64,000 nucleotides of DNA from Marthasterias glacialis (GCA_911728455.2 OU452221.1:8813918-8877917), one strand, 5' to 3'; positions 31,408 through 43,800 are shown, counted from the stretch's first letter. Translations and numbers: made by a program. Notes: a model not told the origin generated them from the letters alone.

Positions 31408-31659
31408 GGCCATGGTCTGGCCTACTGTCCATTCCTGCCAATGCCAAATACTGTCCTTTAAGTTCTTGCCAGATACTGTCCATTCCAGCACCCGGACACT
31501 ATTCAGCAGGTAGTACGTACCAAATAGTGTCCTGCATCCACTGTGTATGCTCAGCGGAAACTTTTTGGCACGACACCGGTTGTGACACTGCTGCGTGTAC
31601 CGAAACAACTTTTTAGGGGTCGCCCAAAGGCTTCAAACTAGCTAGGTTGTGAATAATGC

Positions 31660-31818
31660 AGGCCTGATACTTCACAGAGGCATTGCCCCTGGTCATTGCC
31701 TTGGTGCCCTTGAGATATTCCAGTGTAAATTTACAATTTCCTCATGGAGGTGCCCTTTATCAAGAGAAAAATGCCTTGGTGCCCTTGCCCTTGCGAGAAC
31801 GGAGCAACCAGGCCTGAT
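31660..31818. repeat. CAGGCCTGA-bounded short repeat, copy 1
   Basis: Begins CAGGCCTGATACTTCAC and ends CCAGGCCTGA. The interior GTAAATTTACAATTTCCTCA, GCCTTGGTGCCCTTG and AGAAAAATGCC are shared with 42536-42697 and partly with 45221-45358 and 56335-56440. Confidence 0.75.
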
Positions 31819-32227
31819 AATGTAATACCTTTCAAGACCCCCTCCCTTCTCCGGAATAAGTGACTTTAAATATTAATGTCCTGCTCTGCACAATGTTTGT
31901 TAAAATCAACCTTTTCAAACACAGTAGCGACAGTACATATATTCTAACCCCTCCCCAGTTAGTACTCTTTTCACTCACTGTGTGACCATTCATAAATTAC
32001 AGAATTGGGACAGTAATTCCATTGTTCATGATTGAGGTTGTACATAACGATCGGAAATACATATCGCTAAATCGCTTTTTTTATGTGACAAGATGACTTT
32101 CACTATTCTATCCCTGTACATGGTGTCCTAAAAGCACTCGTAAAACCATCTCAACTTCCAAGGAGTATGAAGCAGCGCCAGCAGTAATAGGAGCACTGGT
32201 TTCCTATCTTTCAGTTTCACGTCAACC

Positions 32228-32404
32228 AACTCTCTACCCTCACAGGTACCCATTTACTCCGCACGGTTGAACTCCTGGGTGATGAAGAGTAATTACAGTC
32301 GAGCGTCTTGCACATGGTCTTAAGTGTCACAGCTGCGAGTCAAACCAACACTACGATGAATAAGCCATAAGAACTAGGGTCCAGTGCACTAGACTGCTTG
32401 GTCC
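32228..32404 (-). repeat. tRNA-derived SINE, family A copy
   Basis: On the minus strand: a head GGACCAAGCAGTCTAGTGCA, a diverged B box, then the family body CATCACCCAGGAGTT and GAGTAAATGGGTACCTGTGA. Compare 38090-38262 and 56945-57145. Confidence 0.7.
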
Positions 32405-32642
32405 CAACATGCTATCAAGAAACACAACTGTTTCATGTGATGTTTCTTGAAAACTGGAGGGTTGGAAGAAAGTCTTACAGAAACAAATTTATTACCATGG
32501 GTAAAGTGACTCATGATAACAATAATTATGATACATTAGAAATTGTTTCAATTGTATATTACAAACAAATCTGCATTACAATTAAAATTACAATGTCATT
32601 GAAAACAAGACAATTAGACAAAGCTTTGTTTTAAGTAATCAT

Positions 32643-32648
32643 TTTATT
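32643..32648 (-). promoter_or_regulatory. Candidate imp4 polyadenylation signal
   Basis: AATAAA on the minus strand, 717 bp beyond the imp4 stop codon. Another hexamer could be used; this is a position-based guess. Confidence 0.25.
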
Positions 32649-32939
32649 AACAAAATGCTGTTGATTTACAATTAAATACAAAGAGTAAATATTATCTTTC
32701 AATATGAATTTACCAGGGTGGTGATGATGTGCCATTTTCACAAATTCAAATGACTGTTTGCGGACAATGGATTGGATGTCCCATCATCACTCTCCCCACC
32801 TGTGAGAAACAAAAACATGTCAAACTAATTGTTGACCAATGGTTGCTTTCAACCTTGCAGCATGCAGTCACACAAACAGTACCACCTGCTCGGCTCTATT
32901 CACACTGTCAGGCAGTAGTTAGTTGGGTTACTATATCAT

Positions 32940-33172
32940 GCTGGTAATGACCCAAGCAACCCTCAGAAGACCCTGAAGAGGCCGAGAAGACGATGAAGAA
33001 ATATCAGTTTTTCACGTGAAAGGATTAACCCTTTATAGAGTAAAACCCACATAATCAGGTAGGGACTAAAAACCCAATCCACATGCAAGGCTCCAGTCTG
33101 GGGCTGTATTCGAACCGAGGTCCACAGCAGTGAAAGGCACGGAAAGAAACCACTTAGCCAACCTGAATGATG
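32940..33172 (-). repeat. tRNA-related SINE, family B copy 2
   Basis: Shares CGATGAAGAAATAT, AATCAGGTAGGGACT, GGCTCCAGTCTGGGGC, TTCGAACCGAGGTCCA and TAGCCAACCTGA with 2190-2425 and 45660-45798. It lies in the presumed imp4 3' UTR or flank. Confidence 0.7.
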
Positions 33173-33364
33173 TTCTTGCTACTCCTTCCAACAGTTGTAC
33201 TTGTGGCTAGGGCACCCGCAAAGCACTCTGCCCCAAGGATTGAGTGCAGTTATTTAACTAGACCTAGTTAACCATCTTCAACTTTGCAGGGCTTGGTTGA
33301 AGGTAGTTTAACTCTGGTTAACCCTGGTTACTTGGTTAGCGGTTGAACTTGCTCCAACCCATGA

Positions 33365-35910
33365 TCACTTTTCGCTGAGATGTTTGCGTTTCTTGGCAGT
33401 GTTCATGTATGGTCTTGCTACCCACTCAGTTTCCCCAGGATCCGACTTCTCGATGGTGCCCAAACGGATTTCATACACTACAAAAACAAGAGTAAGCATC
33501 ATTAAATTAATTGAAATAAGTTGTAAATTTCGACAATTTGAAATCTTGGTTTTGGGTCGCCCATCATGGAAGTACTGTATGCTACATCAAGCCTGGTTCA
33601 TACTTCATGTGAAGGTGAAGCGAATTTGACATCACAAATTCGCGACAAACAGTTTGCTCAAGTAAAAATGTGTTGGACTTTTTGCGAAATTCGCAGCGAA
33701 TGTAGGAGAGTGACGTCAAATTCACTTCGTATTCGCATTCGCGTGAAGTATGAACCGGGCTTAAGTAAAAGGCAAACCAATATTAATGTTAATTGGAAGT
33801 GAAAAACTCATAAGTATAAACTAGGGCTAAAATTTATGAATTTGGTAAGCAAATAAAAGCACTTACATTTCATTTCAAATCTTGGTCCCACCTCCGATAA
33901 GTCTATATTCTTTTGGTCTGTTTTCTTGTACATGTGATGTCTGAAAAAAAAAGTATGATACAAAATAGCAACTTCTATTACTTATTAAAAAGAAAAAAAG
34001 TGCTCTTGTTACAAGGTGATAAACTTTGCTTGATCACATCCTCAAAAAGTGACATCAATATTACCAATGGGTATACAATATAAATCATTTAAGACATTTA
34101 AAACACAATGAATTTCTTTGCCTCTAGTTTCCGGGTAAACTGGAGTTTCATTACTTAACAATGCAGGTGCAGGTTCTAATTTTTTAAAAGTTCTGCAGTC
34201 GATTTCACAAAGTGCTGAGATCAATCTTAAGATGAGTAAATATATTAATCAATCTTAATTACTAAGGAAAGTGCGATGTCACAATACAAATCACAATGCA
34301 ATTTTACAGTTACGATGATTCTTAAGTTAGGAAGAGTTTGGTGAAATCGACTGCTGTTCTTCTCACCTGAAGGAGATGATGTCGTCTTGGTTGCCAAATG
34401 TTATAACCCTCTTACTTTCCTCCTTGGGTACTGGGAATAAATATTTAAGGATGTTCATGACCTGTATAATAGAAAGAAGGTAATGTTATAAGCATTATGG
34501 AACACAAGTGTTATGGAACATATATTAAGTGTCATGGAAGTGTACACAATCACCCCCCCCAAAAAAAACAAAAAAAACAAAAAAAAACAAAAAAAACAAC
34601 AACTAAAAAACAAAAAGAAAACACCAAAAAACAAAAACAAAAACATACCTCAAAAAGGCTACTGGCGTTGCTTACCACAGTATTCTGCGCTAACAGCACC
34701 GAGTAAAGCACTTTATTTCTATGGGCTGTTAAGCACAAATTTCCTTGGTAAGCGGCACCGTGAAATTGGGCCCAGGTTTTTTTAAACTGGCAGCATCTTT
34801 CTTGGAAGTTTCTACATGGAATTCTTACCCTTTCGCCCAGCTTCGACTTGAAGTTATGAAAGATCAGGTGTGGATAGACTTCTGACATTGTACCTATATT
34901 TGGTATATCGTGTCTCATTACGGTATTGAGCAGAGTGAAAAAGGCAGTTGGACCGTATGGAAGATGACAGACTTGTAGGGCATCTGCAGGTGAAATAATG
35001 AACGTCAAATATTGGGTTTGTAGTTCAACTTCAAACTTACATTTGTAACATATTTTAAAATAAGTTTTGGTTAATATCATTTATTGTTTAATCCTGTTAT
35101 TGGGGGTAAACGCTGTTGGTTGGTGGTAGTTTTTGTTATTAATAACCCTCCTACTGTCTGACCATTCAATATAACTGTGGTTTTGAATGATACATAAATT
35201 ATGCCAGTTTGCAATATGATATCGCATGTTGGATGCACGCACAGTCAATAATCCTACTGTTTGACCATCCAATATCGTCCACTGTGGTTTTGAATGATAG
35301 ACAAACAATGCCAGCCTGCAATATGATAGTATGTGGTGAATGCATACAAAGTCAACCCTCCTACTGTTTGATCAAATCAATGTCATCCACTGTGGTTTTG
35401 AATGATATAGTTATAAACTTTGCCAACCTGCCATATATCATGTTGTGGATGCATGCACAGTCAACCCTCCCACTATCTGACCATCCAATATCATTCACTG
35501 TTGTTTTGAGCGATACACAAACTATGCGTGCCTGCAATATATCATGTAGATTGTATCAAAATAGTAGGACTACTAAATAGTACACATTCAACCCTCCTAC
35601 TGTCTGACCATTCAATATCACCCACTGTTGTTTGAATGATTTATAAACTGTCAGCCTGCAATATGATATCATGTGGCAAATGCATCTACACAATACACAG
35701 ATAGTTCTCAGGGTTCTCCCCAGGATTTTTCAAAACTGTGGGGCATTCTGGACCCAAATTTTGAAAGTGTGGCCGAAGCACGCCGATTTGGTAACAGGTC
35801 CTTGGAATGTTTTTATTTGATGTTTATGTTTAGTTTGAAAAGCTCTAACCGTGCAATCTGGAACATTTAGAATGGTTTTATGTTAGGATTTTTGTTTGAA
35901 TTTGATATTA

Positions 35911-35949
<39 letters not shown>

Positions 35950-38900
35950 CGAATCGGCCGTAATTTCTGCGTATCGGCCCGTAATTCGCGCGTATCGGCC
36001 CGTAATTCGCGCGTATCGGCCCGATACGCTAGCTTGTGCATGGGGAGAATCCTGGTTCTGTTCACAGTTAAAAATCAAACATGCAGCACAAACACTGACA
36101 TCTTTTAAAATACGTGTGTCGCACTAACAATTAAAAAATATGACAAAGAACATAAAAGTCTTTATTAAATAACTAAGAAACAGGTAAAATACATGTAGCA
36201 TTAAACAATTATTATATAAAACAAAACTAAGCTAAAACAAATAATCTAAAATGGTGGAAAAAAAAGTTCCAGTACATACCTGGTACGCCTCGATGCTCGT
36301 GAATTATTAAAAGGTCGGTGACCTCATTAGCTCGGCAGGCTTGGACTAGTTGGTTGACATCATAGTTGCCACGGTTTAACCGCTGTGCATTGGGGAAGAT
36401 TAGCTTGACTTCCTGTTTAGAGTCATTTTAGTGGAAAAATGTTATTTCCTTGTAAAGATAGAGTAGTTGGTGAGCATATCATCTGTGTAAATCAAGGGGG
36501 AAGGAGGGAATGAAAAATCCTATCAAACCATAGAGTTGTATGTCAGAACTAGAGGTCGTACAAAACCAGGTGACACAACCCAACATGAAGAATTTTTGTC
36601 CACTGAGACAATGGTGCTGAGCCATCCTATTACACTGGTGACTCATCAGTTTACAACAGCAAACATTTTCCAAGTTGACATTTGTATGTGATTGACCCCA
36701 CGGCAAGCCAGTGGAGTTACATGTGCCTGCATGACACAGCGAGTGCTCCCTCTAGTTCTTATATATAACTCTATGAATCAAACATGGCTTAGAGATGAAA
36801 CCCATAAACTTCCAGGGTTTCATAATTTAGAATATTTACAGACTCTCTGTATCACCACAAATGGACCAACTGGAGGTTTGGACAAAGCACAGCTATATAT
36901 TCCTTCCCTTGGTTCTACGTTCATGTCTTTCAGGTAAAGCAAAATTGTTGACAAGTCCTGAAATCATGAAAATCCTGCCAATTTACAGGCCAAGTAAATG
37001 AAGTAAGAACTGATCAACGGCACAGATTTAAATAGGACATTCAGTTGCATTCTTAACAAGCTCCACCAAACTTGATAATAGACCTTTATCATGCTGCAAC
37101 CATCTTGGTCATGTTCCCTGTATCCAATAACAGTAATAGATGCTAATAATAATTGTACAAAAAGGAACCAGACTATTTGCCCTTCTAGCCTCGGTTTGGT
37201 TACATTGGTTTGAATGGGAGAAAATCAAGATGGCGGCACCATGATAAAGGTCTATAGACTCTCACTGTGCACGTGTGCCATATGTACTAACGTGTTTGTT
37301 GGACACTTGTCAGACTTTGTTGCGCAATCACGTCTGTAATTGGTCAATACAGCAAGTGCGCTTAATGGATCGGTCTATTCAGTGCCAGGGTTTTAATTTA
37401 TGACAGACACGGCGCATGATAAATGTACACTATTATTAATGTATTTTCTTCATTCTATTTGAGCAAAGGCAATCCAGTGAAAGGTAAGAGTTGGGAGATT
37501 TGCAGAAACAGATGTCCCCTCCTGGATCAAGCTCATACAACTGCAGCAATCTCTTATTAGGTAACACTTGAACATTTAATAAGGTAATAAACCTAAGTAC
37601 TGATGGCATCTCGTTGTGCGCTTTTCTATGGATCTTCGAGTCTGTAGTCCAGACTTGAATCCCATAAAAAAAGTGCACATGTGAACAAACAATGACGTCA
37701 TCAGTACATGGGTTTATTAAATCCTGTAACATGCACAAAAAACAACAACAACATATTCTCGTTGTTCACTGAGATCTGTTGCTACTTTCACAGATTTATT
37801 TTATGAATATTCCTACACAACTAGAATGAACTTCAAAATCCAAGGCTTTACCTATCCTTAAAAAAAAAAAACCCTCAAGCATTTCCTTTACAACAGACAA
37901 TTAAATGGTTCTCACTTTAGCAAACTGTTTGAGTTTGGAGCTTGGATCTCTGGAGGTGGTCAGCATGATCTTGGGGTCTTCCACTCCAGCCCAGCGATAT
38001 TCATCATCGATGTGATTCAAATCTAAAGTTGAGAAAAGTGAGACAAAGTATATCAAGTAAGTATTTCCCAACAAGGAACTCAAGTTCGGAGTGAGGGTTC
38101 GAATCCTGGTCGTGACACTTGGTGTCCTTGAGCAAGTGCCTTAATCATATTTACTTCCCACCACCCAGGAGTAAAAAGGTACCTACAATGATAGATTGTT
38201 GAATGATTAGTACAACCTGTGCACCAGGAAGTGTGTTAAATGGTGCACCCGTAAATCAAAATTGGATTTAAAAAAAGGGGAAAAAAAACCAAAACCCAAA
38301 ACCCAGACAACTTACCTTCCCCTCCTTCATCATCATACGCCAGGGCTTTTTGTAAGCTCAGTGCATCTTTCCTCAACTCTGTTGGGATTGGCTTGTTCTC
38401 TATACATTTTAGATGAATAAAACCAACAATTAGATGATGCCTTTGAAATTAGTGAACTGTAACTGAACTCATTTTATGGTAAACAGGGTTATATATTTGC
38501 TATCCTTTCTTCTGTTGTACTTTAATTGCATTTTTTGTAACTTCAAACTTAAAGAGCAAAACCTTCCTATAACATTTTGTGTTAGTCAAACTATCATGAC
38601 AAAGAGAAAATTTCTCCATTATTTAAAAACAAAGTCCAGGGCTGAATTTCACAAAGCAGTAAGATTGCTCTTTAGACTAGTTAACCAAGAAATCACTCTT
38701 AACTGCTAAGCAAAGTGTGATTTCATAATACAAAACAATAAGGTGATTTCACAATAACAACTCATAAAAGATGAATCTTATCTCTTTATGAAATCGAGCC
38801 ATAAGTTATCAATCTTCAACACCATCATATACATATAAATACAAATCTCTTGGGGTTTGCCATTACCCTTTTCAGTGGATAGCAGACTGGTGGATAGCCA

Positions 38901-40387
38901 GCAAGAAAAGATATTTTGTAAATAGTCTGTCAACTTTTTAACTGTTCAATATCGGAAGGCTTCCATTCAACATTGTCATTTGCCTGTGACTTACAATTTG
39001 AAGTAATAATTACATGTAATATGAATGAACCATCAGTGGTTTACATGTACAGTGGAAAGCAATGAAACTAGCCAACTGGACTAGCTGGACAGGTCCATTT
39101 TGCCAGTGGACCACTGTTAAGGTAGTCTTAGTTCGCGATGCTCCCGACTGCTTTATTTGCATTACATCACCAAAACAGGGCGCTATCAAACACACTTCGC
39201 TATCACGGTTTGTGTGTGATAGCACAGGAGTGTCGCAGACCAAGACTACTGACAAGGGAGAACACTGGCTCTCTGCAGAACTATGGAGTAAAGTGTAACT
39301 CTAAGTGTATGGTAAGCTCATCATCTTATTTATCTTCTACTTTTTGTTGAGATCTGGCCAGATACCTACCATCCAAGGCATCTTTAAGCTTCCTTTTCCT
39401 CTCACTGATGGCACGGTCTTTTGTCTCCTGTGACTTCCTGTACAAATACTCCCGTCGCAGTCTAGCTTGTCTTCGCAACTGCAAAATGAAAACAAAGCAT
39501 TATAATTTTCCACTACACTATGGTCACGGTGTTACTAATACTAAACAGGAAAATACCGGAAAACTACCGGGAAACACAGGAAAACACCGGAAAAACTGAT
39601 CCCAAATCACACAAAAACTCTGGAAAACAGTGAGACTGGGTAGATAAGATTTGTTCTTAAATTCAGTTCAACACATAACAATGCATAAATATCCGAAGTA
39701 ATCACCGTTTTGACTTTATGCAACTACTCCTCCAATCCCTCCCTTTACTTCTGACTTTCTGTTGATTTCACTGCAGTGTATCGCGATTCAACACCATCTT
39801 TGGGAGTTGGTTTCTCTTGACATTCTTAATGCATACAAGTAAAATTCTTATATACATGCGTATAAAAGTGTGTGTTGGCTACATCCATGCATATTACAAA
39901 TAGCTATGTTCGCAACATCATAAGGACGCCATAGTAAGAAAACAATGTTATAAGTATCTAGTTTTAAAGATTTTATGGACATTTGTTTACAAACTGATTC
40001 TTTCTTCTGACATCTAATCTACCCCGACAAAGGGCATTAATTAATTGATGCGTGTGCCCCTCTTCACGACATGAGCTGATGAGTAATAAACACGCAATGA
40101 ATAAGTTATGATTTGATTTGTTAATCATTCTTGTAGTGGAAAAGCATTTTGTCAAAAGGCCAAATTTTTGTTAAAAGTTTCCATTAACAAAATGTGACTT
40201 CCAAACCAAAAGAGCGCCCTCTAACCAATGCACAATCCTTAAATTTATAATCATTGAAATGATTTATTTTATGTTATCAAAACTTATTAAAATTATTAAG
40301 ACAGTAGTCCTAATTGTAAATAAATGTTTTGTGACACTGTATTAGTTATTATATAAAGTGCCATTCTTCCAGTGACTTACTTACCAT
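33365..40387 (-). CDS. imp4: U3 small nucleolar ribonucleoprotein IMP4
   Basis: Nine coding exons on the minus strand: 40385-40387 (ATG only), 39370-39478, 38316-38399, 37916-38022, 36280-36412, 34829-34983, 34367-34461, 33867-33940 and 33365-33477. Every junction is GT-AG and the phases close to 290 residues (human 291). The N-terminal basic helix ([18 protein letters not shown]) and the Brix domain from about residue 82 onward follow human IMP4, with [43 protein letters not shown] and [15 protein letters not shown] conserved. IMP4 joins IMP3 and MPP10 in the small-subunit processome and helps U3 snoRNA pair with pre-rRNA for 18S maturation in the nucleolus. It is divergent from isy1. Introns hold many MITEs. 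Identification is firm. Confidence 0.96.
33589..33762. mobile_element. MITE with AAGCCTGGTTCATACTTC ends
   Basis: The left end AAGCCTGGTTCATACTTCA is inverted at the right as TGAAGTATGAACCGGGCTT. Further in, GCGAATTTGA and TCAAATTCACTTCG, and the central GCGAAATTCGC, are also near-inverse. It sits in the last imp4 intron. Confidence 0.8.
34195..34354. mobile_element. MITE with GCAGTCGATTTCAC ends
   Basis: GCAGTCGATTTCACAAAG at the left is mirrored by TTTGGTGAAATCGACTGC at the right; the interior ATTCTTAAG/TCTTAAGAT blocks are also inverse. It ends 12 bp from imp4 exon 34367-34461, so it sits just inside the intron behind the 5' splice site. Confidence 0.8.
34551..34651. repeat. Low-complexity A/C tract
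   Basis: A run of C followed by blocks of A separated by single C (AAAACAAAAAAAACAAAA). No function inferred. Confidence 0.9.
34655..34776. repeat. GGGCCCAATTTC-family MITE
   Basis: Contains TTGCTTACCACAGTATTCTG at the left, TTGGTAAGC and GTGAAATTGGGCCC at the right, and a central GGGCTGTTAAGC. Same family as 51363-51481 and 63472-63598. Confidence 0.65.
35140..35665 (+). repeat. Satellite-like tandem repeat, five ~105-bp units
   Basis: Five units beginning near 35147, 35250, 35353, 35460 and 35588 share CCTCCTACTGTCTGACCAT, CCACTGTGGTTTTGAATGAT and GCCAGCCTGCAATATGAT with scattered changes. The same unit is inverted at 6966-7250. Located in the imp4 intron between exons 5 and 6. Confidence 0.85.
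35706..36055. mobile_element. Inverted-end element with poly-A and 21-bp minisatellite
   Basis: The left end CTCAGGGTTCTCCCCAGGAT and right end GGGGAGAATCCTGG are imperfect inverse copies. Inside are about 29 consecutive A (35918-35946) followed by four tandem units of a 21-bp motif containing GCGTATCGGCCCGTAATTC (35947-36035). Confidence 0.6.
36529..36775. mobile_element. MITE with CATAGAGTT ends, 247 bp
   Basis: CATAGAGTTGTATGTCAGAA with CTAGAGG at the left is mirrored by CCTCTAGTTC and TATATAACTCTATG at the right. Located in the imp4 intron between exons 4 and 5. A much shorter related palindrome lies near 44420-44450. Confidence 0.75.
37078..37255. mobile_element. MITE with ATAGACCTTTATCATG ends
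   Basis: ATAGACCTTTATCATGCTGC followed by ACCATCTTG at the left is mirrored by CAAGATGGCGGCACC and ATGATAAAGGTCTAT at the right. 178 bp, with no coding capacity. Confidence 0.8.
38090..38262 (+). repeat. tRNA-derived SINE, family A copy
   Basis: B-box-like GGGTTCGAATCCTGG at the start, then GTGTCCTTGAGCAAG, ACCACCCAGGAGTAAA, GGTACCTAC and TGTGCACCAGG. The tRNA-like 5' part is truncated. It is in an imp4 intron. Confidence 0.7.
38640..38802. repeat. Diverged TTTCACAAAG-type foldback
   Basis: GGCTGAATTTCACAAAGCAG at the left and CTTTATGAAATCGAGCC at the right are partial inverse copies; the interior contains two further GTGATTTCA blocks. Same family as 5353-5516 and 34195-34354. Confidence 0.5.
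39121..39247. repeat. Foldback repeat GTAGTCTTAG
   Basis: GGTAGTCTTAGTTCGCGA with GCTCCC at the left is matched in inverse by GGAGTGTCGCAGACCAAGAC and TAC at the right. The interior holds the palindromic TATCAAACACAC / GTGTGTGATA. Confidence 0.6.
39545..39597. repeat. Short tandem repeat of GGAAAA-x-ACCGG
   Basis: Five imperfect units of about 11-12 bp on the pattern GGAAAACACCGG. Located in the first large imp4 intron. Confidence 0.75.
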
Positions 40388-40872
40388 TCTAAATATACTT
40401 TAGAAGTTTAGTTTATGTTGGTTTAAACCACAAAATACTTGACACACGTGTTTCATCGACAGCATATTTTTGTTCCGAATAGTGTGGTACCCATATTAGT
40501 GATCATCTGTTAATACTTATATAACACATTGTGGATACAAGGTAGCAGATCTAGATTAAGCACCCTTTGGCCCCCAAAGTTAGCATCTTACATTCTTTTT
40601 TATTGGTTGTTTTAACTACATGACATTAAAAACGACCAATGAAAGTACCTTTTATATGAAGAAGGTAGCGCTTGTATTGCTGGGCTTTTACTTCATTGCC
40701 GCTTGAGGGCGACATCTACACGCTACAGAAACGTAAAGTTGCATTTGTACTTAAATTGTAGAACAGGTGATGGCTTCAGAAAAAGACGGCAGAAAATGAC
40801 GGCAAAGTAACGTTTAACTCTCTTGAACGGAATTGATCTTTTTATGAGAGATACCTGTGGGGAGAACGAACA
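40388..40872. promoter_or_regulatory. Shared intergenic promoter region of imp4 and isy1
   Basis: The two start codons diverge with 485 bp between them, so both promoters and 5' UTRs must lie here or overlap. There is no strong TATA box. That one control region serves both a pre-rRNA processing gene and a splicing gene is inference from the layout. Confidence 0.55.
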
Positions 40873-43800
40873 ATGGTAAGAACTTTGGGCTTTGTGACAT
40901 ATTGATTTTTATAAATTAAGGACAGAAGAAACGAAATTTTGTTATTAAAAATTAAACGTTGAAGAATATTTAGGGTAGGCCTGTTTTAAAATTAAATCAA
41001 TGATAAGTGATTTATTATGTTAACTTTATTTCCAATTCCAAACTAGAATGTGAAAAATTGTAATTTGTATACATCGAGTTTGTAAATTACATTATTTATA
41101 CATTTGAAAGTAAAACATAATTAGAACTGCAGCAAGCTGGCGGGAGGGGGGGGGGGTTGGATGGGAGGGGGTCCAAATCGGGTACGGGCCCCCTTAATAA
41201 CGATTTAATGTTTGTAGATTGGGTAAATCAAAGGATGGGAAGGATCCAAGCTAGTACAATACAACTATCATGATAGAAACAAGGACGAATTAAATGAACA
41301 TATTAAGACAAACATTGAATGACAAAAACAATGGACATGATGGAGAAATATGATACGTATAAACTTATGATAAACAATCTTCAATTCAAGTTTAATTTAT
41401 CATTTTATGTGTAAAATATTAGTTTCATATAAACACCAACACTCAGATGATATTTCACATTTTGACCCCTTACGCTGCTGTCAAAAATATGCATGCCGAC
41501 TGTATCGTGATGTGACAGTGGTGACACTCATGACTCTTCATACTTGACTGCTTGACAGGGTTTTTCCAAAGATTATTGGAAAATGGACGATTTCTGTTTT
41601 TATTCAGTTCTAGTGTTATTTGATATTTGTCACATGGTTTAGGTTTGAGTGAGAACATTGAAAGTGACATATTTACAAGTGTTTTTTTTCTCTTCTTCAT
41701 TTTAACAGGCTCGGAATTCAGAAAAAGCAATGTGAGTACAGTTGGTCCGTAGCCTGAGTGTCTCTGACTCTGTGTGTCGTACGGTCTCTTCTTTTATTAT
41801 TTGGTCTTTAGTACTCTTGCCAGACATGCTGATGACGTTTCTAAAACTTTGAACAGAGATTAACTTCCACTTCATTACTCGGCTGAGTCCATAGGTCAGG
41901 ATATAAATGCCAAGGAGCAATTATAGTGTCTTGCTCAAGGACACAAGAGCTGGGACCGTGATTTGAACCCACATTGTGATGACTCAGCCACCAGAACTTG
42001 AATTTGGTGCGCTATACTGCTCGGCCACGCCACGCTACTGAGAGGAGATGTGTCCAATTCTATAAAGCTGTTAAGCAGACAATCCTACTTAGCACAGAAC
42101 CAAGCTAAAACTTTGACCCAATAAAGCAATGACCCGTTTGATATTACTTAGCTAGGAGAACTAATCCGAAACTAACCTTAGCTCATCTTGAAATTCACAA
42201 AGTATTTTAGAATTTTTTTTTTGCAAAAATGCAAGTTGGTCAGTTGAAAAGGAAATGAACAAGTTTGCTACGACAAAAGTTAAGTTAAAAATAATTTTTT
42301 TTTCTGCTCGATTTAGGACCAAGCTGGCGCGATGGCGTCAAGCACAAATGGAAGAAGGGAAGGTGAGGGAGAAGCGGCCTTACCTGGCCACAGAATGTGA
42401 AGACTTACACAAGGCTGAGAAATGGAGACGTCAGATTATATCAGAGGTTTCCAAGAAGGTAGCTCAGATACAGAACGGTGAGTACTACCTACGACAATTA
42501 TAGCCAGCCTAAGGCTCGAATTTGGGGGGAAAATTCAGGCCTGATACTTCACGGAGGCAATTGCCTCCGTTGCCCCTAGTCATTGCCCTGAAATGTTCCA
42601 ATAGAAATTTACAATTTCCTCATAGAGGTGTCCTTTAACCAAGGAGAAAATGCCTTGGTGCCCTTGCCCTTTTCAAAAATGAAACATATAGGCCTGAAAA
42701 TCCACAAGACTGCAGGGCTTGTAGCTCAACTTTTTAGCTGGACTGTAATTTTTCTATCGAGACCTGAATTGAAATGAGAACAAAACTATCTACACAGTTT
42801 AAGTAGAACAAGCACTAAGAGAAGATTTGTCTCATTTATAGAATGGGTGAGTATACTTTGAGAAAGTTCAAGTTATTTTTATACTTAAGAAATATTAAAT
42901 GTTATATTCATTATTGTTCTTTATGATGTTTTAAACAGCTGGCCTGGGTGAGTTCCGAGTACGAGATCTTAACGATGAAATCAACAAACTACTACGAGAG
43001 AAAATCCACTGGGAGGCACGGATTGTTGAGCTTGGTGGCCCTGACTACAGAGTGAGTCATTTTTGAAATCAGTGTTCTGACAAGTCTAAACATCTAAAAG
43101 CCAAGACATCTAAAAGTTTTGAAAATATTTAAAACTATGTTTTGACACCCTAGGTTTAAAGAGCAAAATGATACATTTATCCCTATTTTGAAAAAATAGT
43201 ACGGAGTTGTGTTTTTGTTTTTGAAGTCCCTGAAACATTGCTGCATATAACACCATATCAACAATTCATAAGAAAAAGGTTGAATAGGTTTCTTTTGAAA
43301 AAGCCTGATAATGGCATGTGTTTTGCCATTATCTTGTACCAAAGCTAAAAAATATATCTTCAAAAGAAGGACGAGCAAGAAGTTCAATTTTGACCCTTTT
43401 TTTGTATTACTAATCACTTCTACTAGCTAAAGTTAGGTTACAATGTAGTGAAGTTTAAACATTTTGAGCGTCATTTGAAGAGCAGCACGTGTAACACGCA
43501 ATGTTTAGAACGTTATTTTGCACTGTCTGTATATGGAGCGTGGCGCATGATACTCACAATACGCAGAGTGCAATATAGACTACTGGAAGAATGATATGGT
43601 TTACTATCACACTCTTGTTGAGCAATCTGATTGGAGGATTAGCGCGTACTGGAAGATAATTATTTATATAATACTTGGAATCCCTTCCTGTCATGGGTGG
43701 ATAAATGGTGGTTTACCACTGTTGGTTGATGATAATGAAACTAAACAAAATTAAATATTACTAAGCCAAGGTCTCACCATATAAAGACGTTTGTGAAAAA

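Larger units (their letters stand above)
30523..32642. other. Intergenic region between tRNA and imp4 3' end
   Basis: No supported exon. It holds a palindromic MITE (31313-31407), a short dispersed repeat (31660-31818) and a family A SINE (32228-32404). The rest is AT-rich sequence without recognised signals. Confidence 0.45.

Noticed and set aside
34550-35080. 176-codon minus-strand frame
   Set aside because: Only 34829-34983 is real coding sequence (imp4 exon 6); the rest is intron on both sides, including the A/C tract.
35140-35665. Regularly spaced repeats that could be mistaken for a CRISPR array
   Set aside because: The units are ~105 bp, diverged along their whole length and without constant repeat/variable spacer structure; the genome is eukaryotic.
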